Assembly: GCA_010405405.1 (NCBI GenBank)
Contig: MU004232.1
Location: forward strand, 2,313,481-2,377,480
Reading direction: 5' to 3'
Length of the DNA stretch: 64,000 nt
Source: Microthyrium microscopicum
Taxonomy: Eukaryota > Ascomycota > Dothideomycetes > Microthyriales > Microthyriaceae
Of the stretch, positions 44,949 to 55,349 are shown piece by piece (positions within the stretch are counted from its first letter, which is position 1; every line of letters begins with the position of its first letter). Under the pieces are notes generated by a model that was not told the DNA's origin, searched no databases, and saw only the letters and a program-made list of their open reading frames with translations. Made by a program: the position numbers and the translations under genes.

Positions 44949-46067
44949 ATGTCACAGGAAGCGCCTCCACCAAAGCGTCGAATTACAGGCTACCACTCTG
45001 AGGCTCCATACTCTTTTAACGACTCTCAGGTCGACGATATCGTTCGCGTCTGCAGCTACCACCGGCGAGACCACGACTACTCCGTCATCTGGTTTCATCC
45101 TAGCACACACACGCCAGTAGGAAATCTATGCGACTGCAAGCCCCGCGAATCCAACTTTACACTTGGAACCATCGAGAAGCTACCAGTAGAGTTGATTCAG
45201 CAAATTGTCCTAGGCCTAGACATTGAGAGTCTATTTCGTTTCCGCCAAACTTGCTCCAGAGCCCGAGAACTTATCGACAATCTACACGAATATCGCGCAA
45301 TAACGAGTCACGCCCTCAACACATTTCTTGCGCTCCTACGAACCGAATCAGCATCGCAGGTCTCGTTGTTGCGGTTCTATCAGCTTCTTTGCTTTAATGA
45401 GTGTGCATTCTGCCCATCTTTTGGCAATTTCGTTCATCTACTACGCTGGTGTCGCTGTTGCTATGATTGCCTCATCCTGTCAGGCTATGTGACAGCTCTC
45501 CCTTCCAACCTTCAGAACATTCCAATACGCAGTCTTCCGTATCTCGAAACTCTTCCTGGGCTGTACTCCACAAACTTGCTCGAAGAGAATCCCTACACAG
45601 AACGAACCTTGCTTGCGACACCTGAAAATATTGCGACAGCTTATCAGCAACAAAATGCTGAAGAAGATGTAATTGGCGGAAGACTGGAGTGGCCAAAGGA
45701 GAAACGTGTATGGCGCTTCATGGCTTGCTGTGCGATACTGTCCTTTGACCCAAAAACGAACAAAGTCGAGAGCGGCATATCTTGCTCCGGATGTGAACTT
45801 GCCTTTGACGAAGGCCATTTCTCTGACGATAAAGACCAAGACGAAGAAGAACTTGCACAGGAAGTTGTTGGGTATTGCAATAAAGTATATTCAACCACGT
45901 CGTACTTGGAGCATTTTGCTTGGTGCCATCACGCCCAAGCTCTATGGATCGCAAGCAGCAGCGAATCCGTTCGGCCTGCCAATCTTCCTCAAATGTGTCA
46001 AGATGGCGGCTTTTTGAGGGCAAGAGATCAGGATTTCTGGGTTTCGGCTGTTCCTTATAAATTTTGA
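44949..46067 (+). CDS. F-box protein
   Basis: A single-exon 372-aa protein. An F-box lies at about 74-112 (IEKLPVELIQQIVLGLDIES, then LFRFRQTCSRARELID). F-box proteins recruit substrates to SCF ubiquitin ligases. The rest is Cys-rich, with CAFCPSFGNFVHLLRWCRCC and a later CxxC pair (SCSGCELAF), suggesting metal binding. The substrate cannot be inferred. It is flanked by two copies of the same MITE and converges on the P450, with the stops 95 bp apart. Confidence 0.8.
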   Translation: MSQEAPPPKRRITGYHSEAPYSFNDSQVDDIVRVCSYHRRDHDYSVIWFHPSTHTPVGNLCDCKPRESNFTLGTIEKLPVELIQQIVLGLDIESLFRFRQTCSRARELIDNLHEYRAITSHALNTFLALLRTESASQVSLLRFYQLLCFNECAFCPSFGNFVHLLRWCRCCYDCLILSGYVTALPSNLQNIPIRSLPYLETLPGLYSTNLLEENPYTERTLLATPENIATAYQQQNAEEDVIGGRLEWPKEKRVWRFMACCAILSFDPKTNKVESGISCSGCELAFDEGHFSDDKDQDEEELAQEVVGYCNKVYSTTSYLEHFAWCHHAQALWIASSSESVRPANLPQMCQDGGFLRARDQDFWVSAVPYKF

Positions 46068-46161
46068 TACCTCTTAAGGCCCTCGATGTCTCATTGCCGC
46101 GCTCATCCTGTATCCATCGGCAAGATCTACCAAAAGCCTAAAGAGTTCTCCGTAGATAGAC

Positions 46162-48197
46162 TTATCCTACACGACTGAATTTCACGATCAATTTTCCGCC
46201 AACTGGTCCCGCTATTACCGCATTTTCTGATTGCTGGATGTCATCATCATCAACTATCGTGATTTTGAAGTTCGTATAGATAGCTGCCAATAACAGCTTC
46301 AAGACTGCCAATGTGTTAGCAAGGTGAAGGAAAATGAGCCCGGTAATCTAACTCTTTGGGGACAAAATAAGTGAGCCGTTTCGACGACTATTCCTATGTA
46401 TTACGATGGCCGCCCTAATATTCATTCAAGAGTGACTACTTTGTTTACCAACGAAGTCTATAATATAAGTTTTACGACGCTGATAGGGATTGTAGCAGTC
46501 ACTCTTCAAGAAGTATTATGGCAGCCATAGTAATAGATGGGAACTCGTACCAGACGGCTCACTTATTTTGTCCTTGAGGAGTCTACTTACTCAACACCAT
46601 AAGGTGATTTCCAATACACATTCTACTCCCACTGCCAAATGTCCAGAACCACCGACGAGGATTAGATTCCGCATCCTGCTTCTCCATGTTACCTGAAATT
46701 TGTTAGTACAGGATTACGCTCAAAGCTCACACCGTGAAACACCCATCGCATTCTGTGCAATCCACAGCATTCGATTAAGAACGCATTCTATGGTAGGCAT
46801 TGGGTACGATGTGAGATATGGTCATTTTCGTTCCAATGGATGTCGTCGTCAAGAGATGTGCTTTGACATGGGAAAATCTCACCCCCAGCTTTACCATCCT
46901 GAGTATCCTCAGCGCACCTCCACCTCTCTGGCTTCCACTCTTCTGGTTCTGAAAACGCAGCGCTGTTGCGATTCAGACAATGTGACGATGAATGGATCGT
47001 TACACCAGGCGGTATGAAGTAGTTGTCAATAGTCGCTCCTCCTTCAGGCACTACGCGGCGTAGAGGAACTTGGGTGGTAGGATATAGACGTAATGTTTCG
47101 GTCAGTATTGCGTCTAGGAGAGGTAGTTTGTCAAGCCCTCGCAATATCGACTCTGACACTTCCTTTGAACCAGCAGGATAAATCAAAGGCGGTTCTAACG
47201 TCATCAGCTCTTTACGCAAAGCTGCTTCAAGCAGTGGTTGCTTTGACAGCTCGTGTATGGCGTAAGTCAGGGTAATCGCGCTGCCTTCTCTACCAGCGTC
47301 CAAATTATCAAGAAATTCTGAAGCGATGTGATGAAGTAGTTCTTCTTGGTCTGTGATTCCTTCTTTGCTTGGGATCAGCTCCCTCATTTGAGCGAAAACA
47401 ACTGGATGTGAGCTGGTTTCAACTTCGTTCGACCCAGAGGCAGCTTTCTCCATGGATCTCTTTGCCCTCTTACACATCTGGAGAACTTCCTCTTCTGATT
47501 CCTCGACAGCCAATTTGATATCATCTGTTATCTTAGCACCCATAAGCGGACTCAGCTTCTTCTTCGCATTCTCCAGATACTTCCTTTGCACCAATTCCTT
47601 TCCCTTCCCAAGCAAATTAAAACCATTCTGAACACCAACCATATAAGCACTCAGAAACTCAACTCCCGCCGCCGCACCAAGATTCAAAACATTAACCTCC
47701 TCTCTACTTCTCGTCACACTATCCAGATATGGGAAGAACCTCTCAAACAACAACACGCCAGCCAAAATCCGAAAATCCTCAGACCCTAGGATATACGACT
47801 TCGTGTAAACAGGAGCCAGAATTCTCTTTCTCACAGAATGTTCCTTCTTGACAAGCATCGAGCTCAAGTTCGGCACCTCACCAAACGCACGAACCTGCAA
47901 AAACCACTCATGGCGATCCCAGCTCCCAGCATAGATCTTGCGTAGGCCGTCGAGTGAGTTCACTGATACTTCATTGGGTCCTAGGCGTACCACTGGGCCA
48001 AGCTGTTGGTGGGCTTTGTGGATGGTGCGAACTTCGTGGCCTTGGCGTCGTTTCCATGTTATCCAGAGAGAGGAAATGGAGGAGGTGGGGTGTGCGAAGG
48101 GGACTTTGGAGAAGGGGGTGAAGAATGCTGGGTGGAGGATGTAGGTGTAGAGAAGGGAGAGGAAGATTGTGACTGTGAGGATGATAATAACACTCAT
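46162..48197 (-). CDS. Cytochrome P450 with a MITE in its last intron
   Basis: Three exons (48197-46895, 46692-46591 and 46304-46162) give 515 aa in one frame. The N-terminal anchor is VIIILTVTIFLSLLYTYIL. The I-helix region is LDNLDAGREGS, the K-helix ExxR is in ETLRLYP, and the heme-binding motif FGSGSRMCIG (Cys about 460) is split off in the short second exon. Intron 1 is 202 bp with a perfect TACTAAC branch point. Intron 2 is 286 bp and contains a 216-bp MITE; without it about 70 bp remain, a normal size here. The last exon (LKLLLAAIYTNFKI to the C-terminus) is intact. The substrate is unknown; the form resembles fungal secondary-metabolism P450s. Confidence 0.88.
46359..46574. mobile_element. 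MITE copy 2, inside the P450 intron
   Basis: The left end reads GGGACAAAATAAGTGAGCC; the reverse complement of the right end reads AAGGACAAAATAAGTGAGCC. The inverted repeats continue for about 80 bp with matching CCCATCTATTAC-, GGC- and AAGAGTGACT-type blocks. The sequence is clearly related to the copy at 44331-44720. No ORF is present. It lies wholly between the splice sites of the last P450 intron, about 16 bp from the donor and about 50 bp from the acceptor. Confidence 0.85.
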
Positions 48198-49005
48198 GGT
48201 GATGGACGGGTAACACAGGGATTGGGAAAAGCAGACATAACAACCTTGGAAGAGTATGAGGATCAATAGTTTTGTTCATGTGTGATTTCTGAAAACAGGC
48301 GGACCCGATTTCAATGCCTCGAAAATAGGACAAAGTTCGTCAGATAAGAATCCAAGGTTCTCTGTGCAAATACATGTTCTTATTTGCTGGCAAGGAAACT
48401 TCATGAGGTTTAATTACCATCTGGTCAAATGTATTTCGAAACAACTTGTATGAAAAATAACTTACTTCCATAAACACGATCTGATATTGACCTACGGAGG
48501 AGTACTCTAGAGAGAACTAAACTCCAACTTCCCGCCATGAACATCGAGTTTTATCTACCACCCCAAATTGATTATCTGGAATTACCTTTTTCGCAATAAC
48601 TTCTAATACATCAATTTCGAAAGATCAAGAAAATATTGGCTACTCAAGCAATTATCACGTGCGAGGATATTTTAGCTATTTTAGGAAGCGCTAGCAAGAC
48701 CATCATTCAGCCAATCAGGGGCAAGACGCTAACGGCACCTAGTACGTCCTGCTCTGTAATATAAACTCCACGCGACCAACAGCTCCTGTCTTCAGAATCG
48801 CCATCAGGCATGCATCCTACTTCAATTCGCCTTCGTCCTTGCCTTCTGAGACCATGAAACTCCGCTTAACAGTTGCACCTCCCATACCTGCCCTCTACAC
48901 AACTGGCGCGCCGCCTCTCTCGGGAAGGTGAACCATCATCATGCCAGGCCTTCCAAGTAAATCCGTCTCCCAATGCCCTCCAAAGATAAATCCGACTAAC
49001 CAGAC
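48198..49005. other. Shared promoter region of P450 and Ppg1
   Basis: Divergent intergenic DNA, AT-rich in the middle, with a CCAAT box at 48711-48715. An ATG at 48941 could join the phosphatase ORF in frame through a 47-bp intron-like segment ending in CTAACCAG; I treat that as an alternative start. Confidence 0.5.
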
Positions 49006-49962
49006 ATGCTCCGCTCCACAGCCTCCATCGATCTCGACGAATGCATATCCCGTCTCTACAACAAAGAGCTCCTCGCCGACTCCGTCGTCGAAGCCATCTG
49101 CGCCAAAACCAAAGAACTCCTCATGAAAGAGTCCAACGTCGTGCACATCGCCGCCCCCGTAACAGTCGTCGGCGACATACACGGCCAATTCTTCGACATG
49201 ATTGAAATTTTCCGCATCGGCGGCTTTTGTCCCAACACAAACTACCTCTTTCTCGGCGACTATGTAGACCGCGGGCTCTTTAGCGTCGAAACCATCTCCC
49301 TCCTCGTTTGCCTCAAACTACGATATCCGAGCCGTGTACATTTGATACGAGGCAACCATGAGAGTAGGGGCGTGACGCAGAGCTATGGGTTTTATACGGA
49401 ATGTTCGAGAAAGTACGGCAATGCTAATGTCTGGCATTACTTTACGGACATGTTTGATTATTTGACGCTGAGTGTGGTGATTGATGATAAGATTTTCTGT
49501 GTGCATGGGGGTCTGAGTCCGAGTATACACAGCATTGATCAGATCAAGATCATTGATCGGTTTCGCGAAATTCCACACGAAGGCCCGATGGCTGATTTGG
49601 TCTGGAGTGATCCGGATGCGGAGAGGGATGAGTTCAGTCTGAGTCCACGGGGCGCGGGATATACGTTTGGGGCACAGGTGGTCAAGAAGTTTTTGGAGGT
49701 TAATAATATGAATCACATATTACGGGCTCATCAGCTGTGTCAGGAGGGATATCAGGTGCTTTACGACGATCGGCTGAGCACGGTGTGGAGTGCGCCGAAT
49801 TACTGTTACAGGTGTGGAAATATGGCGAGTGTGCTTGAAGTCAGTGATACGGGAGAGCGGTTCTTCAATGTGTTCGATGCGGCGCCGGAAAATGATGCGC
49901 ATCGACAGGAGCAACAAGCTCAGCAGGGCAAGGATGGGGTGGTGACGGAATACTTCTTATGA
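49006..49962 (+). CDS. ppg1: PP2A-like serine/threonine phosphatase Ppg1
   Basis: A 318-aa catalytic subunit of the PPP family with all metal-binding signatures: GDIHGQF, GDYVDRG, and GNHESR, then the HGG motif in CVHGGLSP. The sequences TQSYGFYTEC, RAHQLCQEGYQ and APNYCYRCGN match Ppg1 of budding yeast better than Sit4 or Pph21. It ends in YFL, the tail that is carboxymethylated in PP2A-type enzymes. Yeast Ppg1 works with the Far complex, for example in mitophagy control. Synonymous base choice flips sharply from C to G/T at about 49322. Confidence 0.93.
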   Translation: MLRSTASIDLDECISRLYNKELLADSVVEAICAKTKELLMKESNVVHIAAPVTVVGDIHGQFFDMIEIFRIGGFCPNTNYLFLGDYVDRGLFSVETISLLVCLKLRYPSRVHLIRGNHESRGVTQSYGFYTECSRKYGNANVWHYFTDMFDYLTLSVVIDDKIFCVHGGLSPSIHSIDQIKIIDRFREIPHEGPMADLVWSDPDAERDEFSLSPRGAGYTFGAQVVKKFLEVNNMNHILRAHQLCQEGYQVLYDDRLSTVWSAPNYCYRCGNMASVLEVSDTGERFFNVFDAAPENDAHRQEQQAQQGKDGVVTEYFL

Positions 49963-50200
49963 TGGAAGGACAAGACGCGAATGAACTGTTTGTAAATACC
50001 CTTTTTTGTTATATACCACTTTGATTGTACAATCTCACGGCATGCGAGTATTTCACGCTTTCAAGAGAGTTGGTCCCTCATCCAACTTTTGGTACAGGAC
50101 GCTCGATAAGCATGCTTCTGGTTCCGATGCAAGGGTGTACTTGTAGCATATCATAAAGTCGTGATTGTAAGTAATGGCTCAGTCCCAATGCTGCCTCCAT

Positions 50201-50913
50201 CTATTTCTCCCAATCCTTCTTGATGTCAAAGCTCCATTCGAATTGTAAATGGGTTACGTTGTCATCGTCGACGAATTTGGAGGTAGCCTTGTAGTGGCCT
50301 CGAACCAGCATACCACTTGGGGCGTCTTCTGGAGCGACTGGACACAGTCAGTACATGCTTTCCAGCTGGATGGAATACTTACATTTCTTCTCGTAGTGTG
50401 GCTTGTCACTCGTGTTTGGGCTGAAGCTTCCAATCATTTCCTGATTCTTTGCTCCAACGCCCATACGCTTCACCATCTGCAGGTACTTCAAGCCCGACAA
50501 TATTTGATGTTGGACTCGGAACTTGACCTTCATGCTGTATGTGGCCCCCTCCTTGATGGTGAACGGTTTGTCTTTGAGAGCCTCCAGTTGGCCAGGGTGG
50601 GATAGATCGAGTGTAATGTCAGGACGTCCTTCAACTTCGAGACCGAGAGAAAGTATGATGCAGGTTCGTTTGTCGTTTGGGTCAGCTAGGGAATTGCCAG
50701 AGCCCACGCCTAGGGACTCTTTCCAGCGGCGCATGGCATCATCGTCGGCATCTAAATGTGTTAATTGGATGTTCAAGGAAGCCATCATGTTTGGCGGCTC
50801 CAAAGTCGAGACATACCAAGCTTTTGATATTCATCCAATGTCTTCTTCTCCCCAACCTTGAATCCCTCGGTGTGCTCAGCTTGGAGCTCTTCGTCGGTGA
50901 TTTTGTCGGCCAT
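50201..50913 (-). CDS. RDI1: Rho GDP-dissociation inhibitor
   Basis: Three exons (50913-50817, 50751-50383 and 50337-50201; introns 65 and 45 bp) give 200 aa, the usual RhoGDI length. RhoGDI extracts prenylated Rho GTPases such as Cdc42 from membranes and keeps them GDP-bound in the cytosol. The N-terminal regulatory arm includes EKKTLDEYQKLDADDDAM and RRWKESLG. The immunoglobulin-like domain includes FTIKEGATYSMKVKF, SGLKYLQ and a C-terminal EWSFDIKKDW. Exon 3 restores the family core APEDAPSGMLVRGHY. It is divergent from the Bqt4 gene. Confidence 0.95.
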
Positions 50914-51930
50914 GATGGGAATGCAATTGCTGAGAGAAGGCTCAGAGGATCAAAAAGAAGAGTCAATTACAAGTAAGAGGAATTGAAGATGAGGGATGTA
51001 AATTGTCAGTGTTGGGTTTTGGTGATGAACTTACCCTTATGCGGGGTGTCCCCCACTACCAACGAATGACAAGGTCAAAGCTGGAAACAGGTCAGGGATG
51101 TGTTACCAAGAATAGATATAGCGCTGGTTGAATTGAGCAATTGAATTTGCTATATGTTAACGAGAATTGTATCAAACTGATAGACTAGGAGTATTCTTGT
51201 AGGTAGAAACGTCGACCCGACCTTTCCGTGTCAATTCACGCCTTCTAAGAAAAAGGAACATGTATATGTGCATGAATGAGCCAGCCTTGTAGGAATTACA
51301 ACTCAACTATCACTGGTCCAGTTGACTCCAATGTAAGATGATTACTTAAGATAATACGAAACCTCATATAGTTAGCGTGAATGCTGAGTCAGGGGACAGA
51401 TCAAGTCAGTCAGGGGCGAGTTTGGGCGTTGAAACGGCAGAGGAAGGAAAAGTCGAGGAACACCAACCCAGCCCAGCCCCATTTTTATCCTTCAGGGGAC
51501 TCGTTGTTAACTGTTTGCTTCTCTCTCTTAATTCTTTAACGCTTCAATTTTGTATCCCACTTGTCCCTAGAAGATCCGTACCACTACTCGTTCAACCCTA
51601 TCTTATCCGCCCTAAGTACTGTAGTTACTGCAAAACCGCCCAGGTATGTTCGCGCCGGCACGGTCCCAAGTCCCATCTTCCCCCAGTGCCCCAGCGATCC
51701 CAGTCAGACACTTGCAGCAATCTGCATTTGGCGTGTGGTCACTGTCAATTGGTCGCTTCGGCTGCTAGCACCCTTCCATCTGTCTCTTCATCGCCCCGGC
51801 CGCCTCTTCCCCAGATCGACTCCATGAACCCTTCTCATTCGATTGTTCCATCAACCCACATCTTCCATTGAGCCAGCATATACTTGTCTTGTCATTGACT
51901 TACCCTTTAGATCTTATACAATTCATCAGT
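50914..51930. other. Shared upstream region of RhoGDI and Bqt4 genes
   Basis: From about 51450 the + strand is CT-rich and open in more than one frame (for example 51377-51871), typical of a long 5' leader. No domain was seen. Confidence 0.5.
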
Positions 51931-53386
51931 ATGGTCAAGCGCAGAATTCCCTCGGCGCGCAATCCTCTACTCGAGCCCGAGCATACACCTCTCTGTACGT
52001 ACTACGCGACATTATGCGCCAATTACTCATCGCGCGTTTTCATCATCGCGCCTTTGCTGATTCTCTTTAGATGAGCTACTCGTTGAAAGGCGCCGACTCG
52101 GTCAAACAGATCTCGCAGTTACGCCAGCCGTCGCTGGAACCACATCCTCCACCAAGCCTGAAGTATTGGGCATTTTCGATTACGCCCACTTGCGCGTGCC
52201 ACTCCCTCAAGACCTCAAAAAGTCGGGAATCTTTACACCTCTGAAGAATGGACAGTACCCAGAATCTTACTTTTTGATGGTACGCTTACATGCGCCGATG
52301 GATGACGGAGCTCGACTAATTATATAAATAGCGTCGCAGCAGTGATGGCTACATTAGCGCGACTGGAATGTTCAAGGCCGCCTTTCCTTGGGCATCAGTT
52401 GAAGAGGAAAAGGCAGAGCGAAAGCATCATAAGCTCCTTCCTACTGGAAACGGGGAGGAAGTAGCAGGCAACGTCTGGATCGCACCTGACACAGGTACAT
52501 CTCACATGCTCAAAATACCGAAATCGGATGCTAAACAATTTCATAGCCCTTACACTAGCTGACGAGTACGCGATTCGTCCTTGGATTATTGCTCTTTTGG
52601 ACAACGAAGATATCGAAGTTGGTTCTAAGGAAAAGATAGTAGGCACAGTTTCCGCACCACCAAACTACGAGCTGGGTATTAGCGACAAGAAACTCCTGGG
52701 AATTCCTACTCCCGACCTCGCACCAACACCAACTCGTGCTAGAGCCAAGCGTTCATCCTCTCCAACAAAAATGTCGGCGACCCCACGTAAAATCGCATCT
52801 CCAAGAAAACGTCGCGCCGCAAGCAAACAACCCGAAGACAAGGCCGAAGGTTCTCCTGCTGCTACGCGCAAAACATCCAAAGCTCTCCAAAAGGAACAGT
52901 CAAACGGCGTTTCAGACCCCAAAGACACAATTGAGGAAGAAACCTCAGGTGGCGCTGAGTCCGACAAAGTGCGCGTTGAGGTCAAGGAAACCGTCGAAAA
53001 GAAAGACGATAAGGAAATCACGCACACCACAGTAACCGTCGCCATGCCCGCCGACCACCCAGATCTCCCGCTTCCAGAAGATACCACTGCCATGATTGAA
53101 AAAGCCAAGGAAATGGTCGAAGAAGCCAACAAGCTCGAGAAGCGCACTGGAAAAGGCACAAAGCGAAAGGCCTCGTCTAACCTCACGAAGGCAGACACAG
53201 AAGATGCTCAGCCAGAGAAGAAGGCAAAGACGGAACTTCAAGAGAAACTCATCACAGAGCGTGTCAAGACACGCGCACTCATTGGCCTCACAGCAACACT
53301 TGCAGTCGGGTATGTTGACTGCATTGCCCTTGATTTGAATCGTTCGCTAACATTTTCACAGTGCTATCATCCCCTACTTCTTGTAA
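51931..53386 (+). CDS. Bqt4-like inner nuclear membrane protein
   Basis: Five exons (51931-51994, 52071-52279, 52332-52494, 52547-53309 and 53362-53386) give 407 aa in one frame. The N-terminal part (about 35-165) is an APSES/KilA-N-type domain: [20 protein letters not shown], then [12 protein letters not shown] and the later [21 protein letters not shown] long Lys/Glu/Pro-rich disordered region with basic SPRKRRAA-type signals follows. The last 19 residues form a single transmembrane helix, completed only by the tiny fifth exon ([12 protein letters not shown] then AIIPYFL). This is the plan of fission-yeast Bqt4, which anchors telomeres to the inner nuclear membrane. Confidence 0.88.
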
Positions 53387-54341
53387 TACCCTTTTTCCAA
53401 AGCGCCATTCTAGGTCTCTGACATCTTTGTTTTTGTCGTAAACACACGCATACCCCATTTTCCTATGTCTATTACCCCCTTCTGGCTCTCGGCGTTTGAC
53501 AGGTCATTTCACACTTTCGGCGCGTATACTGGCTCAGGCGGCAAGGCGGTTTTCAACTGTCTGGAGTAGTGATTGAACAAGAGGCGTGGATCATCGGGCT
53601 TGGATCACTGGAGCCCAGGTCAATGGGCTTGGAAAGGAAGCTTCTGTGTCAAAAGATGCCCTAGCAGTCCAATTCGGGTAGCTGCAACTGTGGTTGCGGC
53701 TTTGTAGGTATTTGTTGTGCTATGCATGTATGGACGGTATTCTTGGCATCCTTGAACTGGATGGACTTTTGTAGATCTCTGTAATCAATGGTGGAGTGGG
53801 TGGCTTCACTTGAATAGACGCTGTTTTCCTTATGGGTGATTTCGTTTGTGTTTCTGGATTGATGCTGCTTGAGCGATGTGCGATTCGTTGTCTGGAGCTT
53901 CGGACTGGCAAGAGAAGGAGTGGACCTTTCGCTCCGCGCATTGTCTTGGATTTCTCATGCTTCTACCCGTTCTGCAAACGACCAAAGAAGCAAGTTCCCC
54001 ATCTTCAGGCAACCGGATTACCACTGGAGCTGTCAGAACCACTCTCGGCAAACCAAAGATATGACGATGCGGGCGTCCTCGCGTTCTCCAGCTACAGAAT
54101 TTACCTTTCTAGTAACACATATCGATCAGCCATCAGAATCAATCCTCGTCTCCCAACCGCTTCGCTTCTCGTTGAGAGAACACGCAGCTCCGCATGTATG
54201 AACCAAGACAATCCCTGTGGTTCTGCGTCCTCCCGAACTGTCTCCGCTCGTTGGCGCTGATTCTTTGTAGGAACTTTGCGACTTGCATGAGACAAACATG
54301 GCGACTCTGCTAGCAACCGCTTAGGCATCACTTGGAATAGT
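53387..54341. other. Intergenic, no supported gene
   Basis: Overlapping ORFs in all three + frames at 53832-54260 show no domain. Base composition turns G-rich at about 53490. Nothing else was seen. Confidence 0.45.
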
Positions 54342-55349
54342 TTGGACAGAGTGGCCTTTGCTGCTATGGAGTGCTATTTAGAAGACATGTTCGCCGGAAC
54401 TTGGGCTTTCGAAACAATCGCTCGACCCTTTGACTACCACCCGCACCCAGCTACACCTACAATGCCCACTCCATTCGAACAGTTCGCCATGGCCCTATTC
54501 GAAATTGGCACCGGCTTCCGCCTCCTCCTCAGCTCAAGTTTCAGCATCACCAACCTATTCTGGCACACCTTCATGGATCAGCTACAAGATGGCATCCCAA
54601 TCGCCCTAATGCTCTTCGGCCTCGTCGCCGTAGGCATCATCCCGCAATTGATCTCCAAAGACGGCAAATGGCATCCTCGTCCTCGCGTCTGGTCCCTCAT
54701 CTCCTCTGGCGTCCTCTCGTGGCTATATCAAGTATTCTTTCTCTGCCTCGGGGCTGGATGTCTGTTGCTGTTCGCCGCCTGTGCCATGAAGATGGGATCT
54801 GTACCTCAAAAGGTCGCTCGCGTCAATCCCACGGCGGAAGAACTCGGTGTGCGCGGTCTCGTCTTCTTCTGGTTCGCGATATTGTTTCAGGAGGCGGCGA
54901 GGGCGCTGAGCGCGCGCGAGGATGTTGTTGCTGACGTGCAGATATTGCGGCGTCTTGTTTTCTATGAGTGCGGACCAAGGTACTTTACTGCCGCTCGGGA
55001 GTCTTGCTACAAGTTGGCGACAAAGACTCGCAAGCAAGTCGAGCTTTGGGCGGCAGATAAGATGGCACGTCTTCGCAAGGTCATCTCTCCGCTACGACCT
55101 CAGCCTGTTACCGATGACGGCGACGCTCCAAGCACTCGCAACACGACAACTTCCCCGGAACCGGAGCGCTACACCGAAGAGGACGCTGGAATCAATGGAA
55201 AACCAACCAGCGTCTCTGACCAGGAAATTTCCGACGCGATGTCACTCAATGACTATGATGAAGAGGTTCTGTACACGCCGAGCTCTTCGAGCGATTCTAT
55301 GGATAGTGGTTCGTCCACCTATTCACTTTGCAAGGTATGGACCATATAA
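54342..55349 (+). CDS. Polytopic membrane protein, unrecognised
   Basis: A 335-aa single-exon protein. The ATG at 54366 (MECYLEDMF) is an alternative start. Hydrophobic segments lie near residues 85-110 (IALMLFGLVAVGIIPQLI), 118-152 (two segments around VWSLISSGVLSWLYQVFFL and CLGAGCLLLFAACAM) and 168-188 (VRGLVFFWFAILFQEAARAL). The C-terminal 130 residues are polar, Ser/Glu-rich and probably cytosolic. I know no family. Base use shifts from C-rich to G-rich near 54840. Confidence 0.65.
   Translation: MDRVAFAAMECYLEDMFAGTWAFETIARPFDYHPHPATPTMPTPFEQFAMALFEIGTGFRLLLSSSFSITNLFWHTFMDQLQDGIPIALMLFGLVAVGIIPQLISKDGKWHPRPRVWSLISSGVLSWLYQVFFLCLGAGCLLLFAACAMKMGSVPQKVARVNPTAEELGVRGLVFFWFAILFQEAARALSAREDVVADVQILRRLVFYECGPRYFTAARESCYKLATKTRKQVELWAADKMARLRKVISPLRPQPVTDDGDAPSTRNTTTSPEPERYTEEDAGINGKPTSVSDQEISDAMSLNDYDEEVLYTPSSSSDSMDSGSSTYSLCKVWTI

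Noticed and set aside
46788-48266. P450 ending at the stop at 46788 (492 codons)
   Set aside because: That reading lacks the heme-binding region; splicing at 46895/46692 restores it in frame with good splice signals.
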